Notes: generated by a model not told the origin, from the sequence alone. A stretch of DNA of 11,546 nucleotides from Desulfobacterales bacterium (GCA_030616425.1 JAUWXJ010000060.1:1-11546); one strand, 5' to 3'. Positions 1-5,677 are shown, counted from the first letter of the stretch. Numbers and translations: made by a program.

Positions 1-667
1 CAGCGTCCGCCGTATAATCGAGGAGATCATCAGTCATCTGAAAAGCAATCCCCGTGTGATGTCCATAGTCGGCCAATGCCTGCACCTGTTCCTCTGGCGC
101 CTCTGAAAGCAAAGCCCCCACTTGACACGCCGCTCGAATCAGATAGGCCGTCTTGCGCCTGATCATCTCCATATAGTCTCTTTCATCTATAGCGAGATCT
201 CCGCGGTGCAACAGTTGGTGTATCTCTCCTTCCGACATTTGAGCCGCTGTATGGGCAAGGACGTCGATAATTGAAGTGGAATTGGTTTGTATTGCAATGC
301 CCATGGAGCGGGCCAGCAGAAAGTCTCCTACCAAAACCGTGGCCGGATTTCCCCAGATCGAATGGGCTACAGGGTTGCCGCGTCGGACATCGGCGCCATC
401 AACCAGGTCGTCATGAAGTAGCGTGGCTACATGAAGGTACTCAAACACAACTGACAGGGTCTTGTCATAGTCTCCTTTGTAGCCGCAAAGTCGTGCCGAA
501 AGGACCATAAGGAGCGGGCGTATCCTCTTGCCGCCGCTGAACATTATATACTTGGCTACATGAGAAACCAAGGGAAGATAGGGTTTGAGGTTCTGGGTAA
601 GGGCAGCCTCAATTTCAACCAGGTCTTTACGGACCGATTCCAGTATCTGTTCCTTCAAGCCCCTCAT
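1..667 (-). CDS. ispB: Long-chain trans-polyprenyl diphosphate synthase (IspB/octaprenyl-type), 3' part missing
   Basis: It builds the long isoprenoid chain, such as a quinone side chain, by adding isopentenyl diphosphate units to an allylic diphosphate in the cytoplasm. The ATG at 667-665 gives 222 residues before the left edge cuts the gene; the family is usually about 320-340. Visible family marks in order are GGKRIRP (45-51), the first aspartate-rich motif LLHDDLVD (83-90), GDFLLARS (114-121), a conserved SEGEIHQL (145-152), KTAYLIRAA (172-180) and the second aspartate-rich motif FQMTDDLLDY (209-218). The fifth residue before the first motif is Ala81, which in this family goes with long rather than C15/C20 products (family knowledge; the exact chain length is inference). 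The start codon overlaps the stop of the upstream rimO remnant as ATGA, which suggests translational coupling in the ancestral operon. The symbol is tentative because paralogues with other chain lengths look alike. Confidence 0.92.
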   Translation of the reverse strand, partial: MRGLKEQILESVRKDLVEIEAALTQNLKPYLPLVSHVAKYIMFSGGKRIRPLLMVLSARLCGYKGDYDKTLSVVFEYLHVATLLHDDLVDGADVRRGNPVAHSIWGNPATVLVGDFLLARSMGIAIQTNSTSIIDVLAHTAAQMSEGEIHQLLHRGDLAIDERDYMEMIRRKTAYLIRAACQVGALLSEAPEEQVQALADYGHHTGIAFQMTDDLLDYTADA

Positions 668-1110
668 ACGATCACTCCTATAAGGTCATATTCCCGGGCC
701 TCAGTAATCTGCACATGAACGAAATCGCCCGGCTTGGCAACCCCCTTGTTGATATACACCACCCCATCGATCTCAAGGGATTGAAAGTAGGTTCTCCCTT
801 TCAAGAGAGCATCAGTCCGTTCTGCACCACCCTCCACAAGGACCTGGAGGGTCTTACCAACGTATTTATGATTCTTTTCCTTGGAAATCACAAGCTGTTG
901 GGACATGATACAATCAAATCGATCCTGCTTTACAGTATCTGGCACATGATTCTTCAAGGCATTGGATGGAAGGTCCTTTTCGTTGGAATAAACAAAGGCG
1001 CCCAAATGATCAAATCTCACCCTTTCAGCCAGATCAAGGAGAGATTCGAAATCATCGTCGGACTCGCCCGGAAAACCCACCATGAATGTGGTGCGCAACG
1101 CGGCATCGGG
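664..1110 (-). pseudogene. rimO: rimO remnant: C-terminal part of the ribosomal protein S12 methylthiotransferase
   Basis: RimO is a radical-SAM enzyme that adds a methylthio group to an aspartate of ribosomal protein S12. Only about the last 149 residues are recognisable. They start at PDAALRTTFMVGFPGE, inside the radical-SAM barrel, and run through ISKEKNHKYVGKTLQV and GRTYFQSLEIDGVVY to the TRAM-type tail VQITEAREYDLIGVIV. Full-length RimO is about 430-450 residues, so the N-terminal MTTase domain and the CxxxCxxC cluster motif are gone and cannot be found anywhere in the window. The open frame continues upstream to a GTG at 1215, but those 35 residues do not look like RimO and no ribosome binding site precedes the GTG. 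The remnant is therefore most likely non-functional. Homology ends at about 1110, where a palindrome begins. A chimeric assembly is the main alternative. Confidence 0.8.
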
Positions 1111-1157
1111 CTTATTAAACCAGGCACACGTACGTGTAGGATACAAGCTAATAAGCC
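1109..1157. repeat. Nested palindrome at the rimO breakpoint
   Basis: The sequence shows a perfect 9-base inverted repeat, GGCTTATTA at 1109-1117 and TAATAAGCC at 1149-1157. It encloses a perfect 12-base palindrome, ACACGTACGTGT at 1126-1137. The outer arm begins within a base or two of the point where RimO homology stops. This arrangement would suit a recombination or insertion boundary, or a folded site. No family is recognised. Confidence 0.6.
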
Positions 1158-1350
1158 TATTTGTAAGTGGGTCAGGACGGTATGCCGAATATGGTGCCGT
1201 TGTAAAGCCTTTCACGCGATTATCAATGAGCTGACCTCAAAAAAAATGTCCCATGACGGCTTTCAAAGAACAAAGAGGCACGTCAGACCACTGTTGTTGT
1301 GGTGATTTGGGCAACAGCCCGTAAAGAGATGACCCCCCGGATCTTTGAGC
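1158..1350. other. Unassigned stretch between the rimO remnant and the etfA terminator
   Basis: No gene can be supported here. The longest frames are extensions of the antisense frame of rimO on the plus strand (to 1305) and of the rimO remnant on the minus strand (to 1215). Neither shows a recognisable domain or a ribosome binding site. Small hairpins are visible: ACCAC/GTGGT at 1287-1291 and 1299-1303, and GGGC/GCCC at 1309-1312 and 1317-1320. A run of eight A lies at about 1240-1247. The stretch may be debris of whatever replaced the 5' part of rimO. Confidence 0.5.
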
Positions 1351-1388
1351 CAAAAAACAAAGAGCAAGGCAATGTTGCCGCCTTGCTC
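1351..1388 (-). terminator. Rho-independent terminator of etfBA
   Basis: Read on the minus strand, GAGCAAGGC (1388-1380) and GCCTTGCTC (1370-1362) form a perfect 9-base-pair stem with a 9-base loop. A T-rich tract (TTTGTTTTTTG, 1361-1351) follows at once. It lies about 30 bases after the etfA stop and faces the right way to end the etfBA transcript. Confidence 0.88.
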
Positions 1389-1419
1389 CTTATTGCCATT
1401 GCTCATGGTCTGATCTCTG

Positions 1420-2388
1420 CTAGCTTTTTAGTTTTTTCAACTCGGCTGTTATAGCTGGAACCGCTTCAAAGAGGTCTTCCACGATACCGTAATCAGCCTT
1501 CTTAAAGATAGGTGCCTCCGGGTCCTTGTTGATGGCTACAATATATTTGGATGATCCCATGCCGGCCAGGTGCTGAATGGCCCCGGAGATGCCGCAAGCG
1601 ATGTAAACGTTTGGAGAGACAACCTTTCCGGTCTGGCCCACCTGATCAGAATGAGGGCGCCAGCCTTCGTCTACTGCTGACCTTGACGCCCCTACCGTGC
1701 CACCCAAAAGCTCGGCCAGTTTTTCAATGACACTGTAGTCAGGGCCTCCCATACCTCGTCCACCTGACACGATAACATCCGCCTCGGTTAAATCTACTTT
1801 GGAGGCAGCCTCCAGCCGCTTTTCCACAACCCGTGTCTTCACGACACCTGGGCTTATTGCGACCTTTTCCACATCCCCTGCCTTTTGCGCCTCCACGATC
1901 TCCATAACATTAGAACGCACAGCTGACATCTGAGGTGTCCCTTCCAGGGCTACCTCAGCATGAACCTTGCCCCCGTACATAGGTCTTGTAGCAATGAGCT
2001 TCTCCCCGTCAAGCTTTAAGGCAATGCAATCTATGGCAAGGCCAACGCCCAGCCGTGCTGCCAGCCGCCCAGACAGGTCCTTGCCCTGGCTTGAAGCGCC
2101 CAACAGCAAAATCCTGGGATCATTATCCTTGACAATGTCAAAAAGCACGTTCGTGTAAGCGTCTGTGGTGTAGTCGACCAGGGCTGGATCATCACCCACC
2201 AAGATCTTGTCTGCACCGTATTTTCCCAGTTCTCCAGCAATCCCTTCCATGCCGGAACCAAGCACAGCCGCACTTACCGTTTCGCCAAGAGTGTCGGCCA
2301 ACCGCCTCCCTTCACTCACAACTTCGTAGGCAATCTTGCGAAAGCTTCCGTCAACCTGCTCTGCAAATACCAAAACGCCCTGTGCCAT
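1420..2388 (-). CDS. etfA: Electron transfer flavoprotein alpha subunit
   Basis: EtfA forms a soluble heterodimer with EtfB and binds FAD. The complex takes electrons from acyl-CoA dehydrogenases or related enzymes and passes them to a membrane quinone reductase or, in bifurcating forms, to other acceptors. The 322 residues match the usual length. The N-terminal alpha/beta domain (about 4-190) is followed by the FAD-binding domain (about 205-320), which carries VSGGRGMGG (207-215), GASRSAVDEGW (233-243), QVGQTGK (249-255), GISGAIQHLAGM (266-277) and APIFKKADYGIVEDLF (292-307). The ATG at 2388 has GGAGAG just upstream. The gene follows etfB on the same strand across a repeat-filled 250-base gap and ends before a strong terminator. 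No dehydrogenase or ETF:quinone oxidoreductase gene is nearby, so the physiological donor cannot be read from this context. Confidence 0.97.
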   Translation of the reverse strand: MAQGVLVFAEQVDGSFRKIAYEVVSEGRRLADTLGETVSAAVLGSGMEGIAGELGKYGADKILVGDDPALVDYTTDAYTNVLFDIVKDNDPRILLLGASSQGKDLSGRLAARLGVGLAIDCIALKLDGEKLIATRPMYGGKVHAEVALEGTPQMSAVRSNVMEIVEAQKAGDVEKVAISPGVVKTRVVEKRLEAASKVDLTEADVIVSGGRGMGGPDYSVIEKLAELLGGTVGASRSAVDEGWRPHSDQVGQTGKVVSPNVYIACGISGAIQHLAGMGSSKYIVAINKDPEAPIFKKADYGIVEDLFEAVPAITAELKKLKS

Positions 2389-2414
2389 ATTGGTCTCTCC
2401 TTTTCACGTATATC

Positions 2415-2453
2415 GTCTATGGGTTGCGCTGCTCGTCACGTCTATCGGTTGCG
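2415..2453. repeat. 14-base near-identical direct repeat pair upstream of etfA
   Basis: GTCTATGGGTTGCG at 2415-2428 and GTCTATCGGTTGCG at 2440-2453 differ at one position and are offset by 25 bases. They are part of a dense cluster of small repeats in the etfB-etfA gap and lie just upstream of the etfA ribosome binding site. No function is evident. Confidence 0.75.
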
Positions 2454-2463
2454 TCATTTCTTA

Positions 2464-2559
2464 AACCGTTTGACGTAGGCCGAACACCGCAACGAGCTGC
2501 GCCCGCCTGCTAACGCCTGAGCGTAGTGATGGCGGGCAGGCAACCGCAACCGTTTGACG
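2464..2559. repeat. Hairpin-forming repeat bounded by a direct repeat, etfB-etfA gap
   Basis: The 12-mer AACCGTTTGACG occurs exactly at 2464-2475 and 2548-2559. Between the copies, GCCCGCC (2501-2507) and GGCGGGC (2531-2537) are perfect inverted arms, with a second inner pair ACGC/GCGT (2513-2516 and 2521-2524) around CTGA. The block would fold into a GC-rich bulged hairpin. It resembles the dispersed palindromic intergenic repeats found in many bacterial genomes, but copy number cannot be judged from one window. Confidence 0.65.
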
Positions 2560-2593
2560 AATTCCGATATAGTATAGGAATTTCCTTTTTTAA

Positions 2594-2635
2594 GCGGCGT
2601 AGCCGCGTTGTATAAAATCGCGACGCGATTTTATA
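2594..2635. repeat. Two adjacent palindromes just after the etfB stop
   Basis: GCGGC-GTA-GCCGC (2594-2606) is a 5-base-pair hairpin. Next to it is a near-perfect palindrome with 12-base arms, TATAAAATCGCG at 2611-2622 and its complement at 2624-2635, around a single central A. The larger palindrome begins 3 bases after the etfB stop codon. On the etfB transcript these hairpins are followed by A-rich rather than T-rich sequence, so they do not look like a classical terminator. They could protect an mRNA end or be dispersed repeats. Confidence 0.75.
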
Positions 2636-2638
2636 AGT

Positions 2639-3427
2639 TCAAATAATCTTCGCCTCTTCTCTGAGTAATCTTACAAGCTCAGTTGCCTTGTCCTCCACTG
2701 TTTCACCCTCAATGATCCGTCCAGGTGACCTCTCTGGCGGGAAAAACAAATTCTTCACTCGACACCCTGACTTAGCCTCCCCGACTTCACTCGGATCTAT
2801 CCCAAGATCGGCCAGCGTCTTTTTGACCAAGGGCTTCTTCTTCGCCTTCATGATGCCCGGAAGTGAGGCATATCTAGGTTCATTGATCCCTTTCTGGGTC
2901 GTAAAAAGGGCAGGAAGATCAGCCTCGACAACCACAATCCCTCCCTCAACTGTGCGTTCACACCTGATCTTGCCGTCAACAATCTCCTGCTTAATAACCA
3001 AGGAAACTTGGGCAATGCCAAGTAGCTCCGCAACAGCAGCTGGAACCTGATAGCCATCATCATCCACAGCCCGCTGACCTGCTATGACGAGATCATATCC
3101 AGTCTCCTTTAAGGCAGCAGCTAGCACCTTGGCTATGCCGAGCGCGTCGCTCCCTTGGGTGGCCGGATCGTCAATCAAGATCCCTTCATCTGCACCCATG
3201 GCCAATCCAGTGCGGATAGACTCCACGGCTCGCTCAGGTCCCATGGTAAGGATTGTGACCTTGCCGCTATGCTTCTCTTTGATTCGAAGCGCCTCTTCAA
3301 CAGCAAACTCGTCATATGGGTTGATGACCCATTTGACATCTTCTGTCTTGATAGAGATCTTGTCGTCGCCAATCTGGATCAAAGTCTCTGTATCAGGTAC
3401 CTGCTTAAGTAAAACAACAATATCCAC
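2639..3427 (-). CDS. etfB: Electron transfer flavoprotein beta subunit
   Basis: EtfB is the partner of EtfA in the soluble electron transfer flavoprotein. It supplies the domain that binds AMP, or a second FAD in bifurcating forms, and docks the dehydrogenase. The 262 residues match the family. They start with VVLLKQVPDTE (4-14), include INPYDEFAVEEALRIKE (35-51), and carry the signature stretch VEGGIVVVEADLPALFTTQK (160-179) followed by INEPRYASLPGIMKAKKK (181-198). The loop AVDDDGYQVPAAVAE (120-134) sits where bifurcating EtfB proteins usually have a DGDTAQVGP-type loop. The nucleotide bound and any bifurcating role therefore stay uncertain. The start is GTG at 3427-3425, preceded by AGGAG at good spacing. 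Its long upstream leader contains a MITE-like insertion. The pairing with etfA supports one operon despite the 250-base gap. Confidence 0.96.
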   Translation of the reverse strand: MDIVVLLKQVPDTETLIQIGDDKISIKTEDVKWVINPYDEFAVEEALRIKEKHSGKVTILTMGPERAVESIRTGLAMGADEGILIDDPATQGSDALGIAKVLAAALKETGYDLVIAGQRAVDDDGYQVPAAVAELLGIAQVSLVIKQEIVDGKIRCERTVEGGIVVVEADLPALFTTQKGINEPRYASLPGIMKAKKKPLVKKTLADLGIDPSEVGEAKSGCRVKNLFFPPERSPGRIIEGETVEDKATELVRLLREEAKII

Positions 3428-3450
3428 CTTCTAACTCCTTTCTCATACTT

Positions 3451-3485
3451 TGTCATTGGTCGTTCGTCATTGGTCATTGGTAGAT
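3451..3485. repeat. Heptamer array, etfB-proximal
   Basis: Five consecutive 7-mers can be read: TGTCATT, GGTCGTT, CGTCATT, GGTCATT and GGTAGAT. The consensus is NGTCATT on the plus strand. The array lies 24 bases upstream of the etfB start and runs into the left copy of the 9-mer that bounds the MITE-like element. Its consensus is the reverse complement of the larger array at 3738-3786. Confidence 0.65.
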
Positions 3486-3627
3486 AATAGTTCACTATCC
3501 GGGGCAAGGAATATCCCTGAACGGAGGCATCCAGCCATTTCCACCGACGATAACAGCATACCTGGTAAAGGCATTGGAGGCCGAAGTGACGGGATGTTCC
3601 TTGCCCCGTGAACTGTTACATTGGTAG
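3475..3627. mobile_element. MITE-like element with terminal inverted repeats and 9-base flanking direct repeats
   Basis: The 9-mer CATTGGTAG occurs at 3475-3483 and 3619-3627, like a target-site duplication. Between the copies (3484-3618, 135 bases) are imperfect terminal inverted repeats. The left arm reads TAATAGTTCAC, then TATCC, then GGGGCAAGGAA, then T, then ATCCC (3485-3517). The right arm, read as complement, is TAACAGTTCAC, GGGGCAAGGAA, C, ATCCC (3618-3591). The left arm therefore carries a 5-base insertion, and the arms differ at two other bases. The roughly 73-base centre has no coding capacity. It is too small for a transposase, so it would be a non-autonomous element moved in trans. 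Nine-base duplications are typical of several IS families, but the parent is not identified. The surrounding heptamers are rich in CATTGG, which weakens the duplication argument somewhat. Confidence 0.6.
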
Positions 3628-3657
3628 TTTGTTCATTGTCTGATTTTCGATCAACCC

Positions 3658-3686
3658 ACGTAGCACAAAAAATAAAAAAAAGTCAA
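3658..3686 (-). promoter_or_regulatory. Candidate sigma-70-type promoter of etfBA
   Basis: On the minus strand TTGACT (3686-3681) is followed after 17 T-rich bases by CTACGT (3663-3658). The -35 box is good and the -10 box is weak, with TGTG just before it. It would give a leader of roughly 225 bases before the etfB start, and the MITE-like element falls inside that leader. Other promoters closer to etfB cannot be excluded. Confidence 0.45.
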
Positions 3687-3737
3687 GGTATTCACTCGCC
3701 TATGTGTCTTGATCGTTATTCGTTATCCAATTACACC

Positions 3738-3786
3738 ATTCACAATTCACGATTGACCAATGACCAGTGACTAATGACGGTTCACG
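3738..3786. repeat. Heptamer array ending in the birA stop codon
   Basis: Seven consecutive 7-mers stand in register: ATTCACA, ATTCACG, ATTGACC, AATGACC, AGTGACT, AATGACG and GTTCACG. The next seven bases, ATTCCAG, drift away. The consensus is roughly ATTSACN on the plus strand. The last unit contains the birA stop (3784-3782), so the array begins where coding sequence ends. Read on the minus strand it gives NGTCATT units like those at 3451-3485, making the two arrays an inverted pair around the etfB leader. Confidence 0.7.
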
Positions 3787-4597
3787 ATTCCAGGCGACAA
3801 TGCACAACATCGCCCGCTATAACCCGGTGCAGATGACCCGTTTTGTCTCTAACCAAGAGTGTGCCGTCTGGTTCCAAAGCTTCAGCTACACCGACAAGCC
3901 TCTTTTCCTGGAGAAACACCTCAACCACCCTTCCCAGCGTCGTTTCAAACTCACACCAGGTTTCAAGGATGGTCTCAGACGGCCCTGTACAGAAAAGATC
4001 GTACCATTGCTCCAGTTGGTGCAGCAGTGTTTGAAGAAGATGGATCCGGGAAACTGGTTTGCCAAGACTGATTCGAAGGGAAGTGGCCAGGTTTCTGACA
4101 GATATTGGAAACTCGTCCGGTTCCGTGTTCACATTTATGCCGATGCCAAGAATAGCAAAGTCGGTTCGCTCCTTGTCGAAGACAGCCTTTGTTAGAATAC
4201 CCCCTGCCTTCCGATCGGCAATCAGGACATCATTGGGCCATTTGAGTTGAGGCCTCACCCCGGTCTGCTCGATTGCTGAAGCCACAGCTACGCCTGCGGT
4301 TAACGTGAGTCTTGAAAGCCAGGCCGGGGGGCAACTAGGCCTTAAGATAACAGAAAAATAAAGTCCGCTTCCTGGAGGGGAGAACCAGGAACGCCCCAGG
4401 CGACCCTCCCCTTTGCTCTGGAAATCAGCTATCACCAATGTCCCTTCTGGAGCCCCCTGACGAGCCATACGATCCGCCTCTGTATTAGTTGACTCAACTA
4501 CATCGAGGCAACGGATAACCCGTTGGCCAAGCCATCGAGTCCTGAGGCCTTCTTTTATGGCATGTGCGGAAAGCCTGTTTGACGGGCATTGACTCAT
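3782..4597 (-). CDS. birA: Biotin--[acetyl-CoA-carboxylase] ligase, monofunctional BirA
   Basis: BirA activates biotin with ATP and joins it to the lysine of biotin carboxyl carrier proteins in the cytoplasm. The 271 residues hold the catalytic domain. It starts with DVVESTNTEADRMA (about 32-45), followed by the biotin/ATP loop GEGRLGRSWFSPPGSG (about 63-78), KWPNDVLIADRKAGGIL (about 118-134, with the biotin-contacting lysine region) and GIGINVN (about 150-156). The C-terminal SH3-like domain follows (about 225-271, VGVAEALEPDGTLLV). The winged-helix domain that lets E. coli BirA repress biotin genes is absent, so a regulatory role is unlikely. The ATG at 4597 has no clear ribosome binding site. 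The gene is divergent from the J-protein operon across a 137-base gap and probably has its own promoter there, though I cannot place it. Its stop lies inside a heptamer array. Confidence 0.94.
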   Translation of the reverse strand: MSQCPSNRLSAHAIKEGLRTRWLGQRVIRCLDVVESTNTEADRMARQGAPEGTLVIADFQSKGEGRLGRSWFSPPGSGLYFSVILRPSCPPAWLSRLTLTAGVAVASAIEQTGVRPQLKWPNDVLIADRKAGGILTKAVFDKERTDFAILGIGINVNTEPDEFPISVRNLATSLRISLGKPVSRIHLLQTLLHQLEQWYDLFCTGPSETILETWCEFETTLGRVVEVFLQEKRLVGVAEALEPDGTLLVRDKTGHLHRVIAGDVVHCRLES

Positions 4598-4631
4598 GAG
4601 TTTTGAACTAATTCTGCGGCCTTTTATTTCC

Positions 4632-4659
4632 TTGACATCGCAAGGGATTTAGTTATATT
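4632..4659 (+). promoter_or_regulatory. Sigma-70-type promoter of the J-protein/hpt operon
   Basis: A consensus -35 box TTGACA (4632-4637) and a near-consensus -10 box TATATT (4654-4659) are 16 bases apart. Transcription would start at about 4665-4668, giving a leader of roughly 70 bases. Despite the chaperone gene downstream, it looks like a housekeeping promoter, not a sigma-32 one, and no CIRCE element is visible. Confidence 0.75.
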
Positions 4660-4663
4660 TATT

Positions 4664-4686
4664 ACATATATCACACTTTGATATGT
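4664..4686. promoter_or_regulatory. Imperfect inverted repeat at the predicted transcription start
   Basis: ATATCA (4668-4673) and TGATAT (4679-4684) are perfect arms around CACTT. The symmetry extends imperfectly to ACATATATCA and TGATATGT (4664-4673 and 4679-4686). Its position just downstream of the -10 box would suit an operator. No regulator is identified, and AT-rich promoter DNA makes chance symmetry fairly likely. Confidence 0.35.
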
Positions 4687-4695
4687 CATTCTATG

Positions 4696-4727
4696 CCTCT
4701 TCAAAAGAGGGTCATTAATAAAAGAGG
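4696..4727 (+). promoter_or_regulatory. Leader hairpin with a duplicated Shine-Dalgarno sequence
   Basis: CCTCTT (4696-4701) can pair with AAGAGG at 4705-4710, a tight hairpin with a CAA loop. It can equally pair with the identical AAGAGG at 4722-4727, which is the ribosome binding site seven bases before the J-protein start. One anti-Shine-Dalgarno strand thus has two mutually exclusive partners. This would allow a temperature- or ligand-dependent switch, but each helix is only six pairs. Confidence 0.4.
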
Positions 4728-4734
4728 ACCTTAA

Positions 4735-5667
4735 ATGTCTGAAGCTGATTACTATAAGATTCTAGGTGTTAACAGAAACGCTAGCGAGAGTGAAATCAAG
4801 AAGGTTTATCGCAAGCTCGCTATGAAATATCATCCTGATCGCACCAAAGGGGATAAGTCGGCCGAAGAAATGTTCAAGAAAATCAGCGAGGCTTATGCTG
4901 TTTTGAGCGACAAAGAAAAACGTAAGCAGTACGATACCTTTGGCGCCTCTGGTTTCCGCCAGCGTTACTCACAGGAGGATATATTCAGGGGCTTCAATTT
5001 CGGCGACATCTTCAGGGAGTTTGGCTTCGACGACACTAGCTTCGCAAATATGTTTATGGGCGGCGCTGGCCGTGGTCGAAGATTTGCGTTTGGTTCTGGA
5101 GGTGACCCTTTCGGTGCCTTCACAGCAGGCCAACGGGCTCAAGTAAAAGGATCGGACCTTTTGTACGAGCTCCCGCTGACTCTCCAGGAAGTGCTGAACG
5201 GCACAACCAAGGCTATTGCCATAGAGCAAGATGGTCGACAGCAAAAGATTAACGTGAAAATCCCTAAAGGGATGATAACCGGGAAAAAACTCCGACTGGC
5301 TGGCAAGGGCCAGCCGGGCGCCTTTGGTGGACCGCCCGGAGACCTGTACATCCAGACCAACGTACTTGATGATCCCGTCTTCAGTCTGGTAGGCCATGAC
5401 CTTTACATCGACCGTGAGATCAAGTTAACCGAGGCCCTCTTGGGGATACAGATACAAATCCCAACCCTGGATGGAAGGAACTTGAACCTGAAAATACCCC
5501 CTGGGACCCAGCATCAAACCAAGATGCGTATGAAGGGATACGGCCTTCCTGAAATGAAAAAGCGACAGAGGGGGGACCTATATGCACGCATCCTAGTCAA
5601 GACCCCCAAGCGTCTGAAAAAGAAACAGAAGGCCCTAATTCAGGAACTCGCAGAGACTGGACTGTAA
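4735..5667 (+). CDS. Type-B J-domain co-chaperone (DnaJ/CbpA-like, no zinc finger)
   Basis: It is a cytoplasmic partner of DnaK (Hsp70) that binds unfolded clients and stimulates the ATPase. The 310 residues show a J-domain (about 5-68, starting DYYKILGV) with the HPD tripeptide at 33-35. A glycine/phenylalanine-rich segment follows (about 70-130), and then two client-binding beta domains: about 140-220 with LPLTLQEVLNGTTK, and about 225-300 with LTEALLGIQIQIPTLDGR. The CxxCxGxG zinc repeats of classical DnaJ are absent, which makes it CbpA-like. The segment AFGGPPGDLYIQTNV is typical of the first beta domain. The ATG at 4735 has AAGAGG seven bases upstream. It leads the operon; hpt follows after 10 bases. 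No dnaK or grpE is nearby, so it is probably an accessory J-protein in addition to a canonical DnaJ encoded elsewhere. Confidence 0.95.
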   Translation: MSEADYYKILGVNRNASESEIKKVYRKLAMKYHPDRTKGDKSAEEMFKKISEAYAVLSDKEKRKQYDTFGASGFRQRYSQEDIFRGFNFGDIFREFGFDDTSFANMFMGGAGRGRRFAFGSGGDPFGAFTAGQRAQVKGSDLLYELPLTLQEVLNGTTKAIAIEQDGRQQKINVKIPKGMITGKKLRLAGKGQPGAFGGPPGDLYIQTNVLDDPVFSLVGHDLYIDREIKLTEALLGIQIQIPTLDGRNLNLKIPPGTQHQTKMRMKGYGLPEMKKRQRGDLYARILVKTPKRLKKKQKALIQELAETGL

Positions 5668-5677
5668 AGGTCAATCT

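Noticed and set aside
1126..1157. Integron attC site or group II intron end at the rimO breakpoint
   Set aside because: The conserved attC core boxes and the intron domain V pattern were not found.
715..1305. Plus-strand open frame of 196 codons opposite the rimO remnant
   Set aside because: It is antisense to recognisable RimO codons for two thirds of its length, has no domain or convincing ribosome binding site, and ends in unassigned DNA.
2594..2635. Terminator after etfB
   Set aside because: The palindromes are strong, but on the etfB strand they are followed by A-rich sequence, not a T tract. The real terminator lies after etfA, so the operon probably reads through.
3484..3618. Riboswitch in the etfB leader
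   Set aside because: No known riboswitch core was recognised. The terminal inverted repeats with flanking direct repeats fit an inserted element better, though a structured RNA role is not excluded.
3451..3786. CRISPR array in the birA-etfB gap
   Set aside because: The repeats are 7 bases long with no spacers, and no cas genes are nearby.
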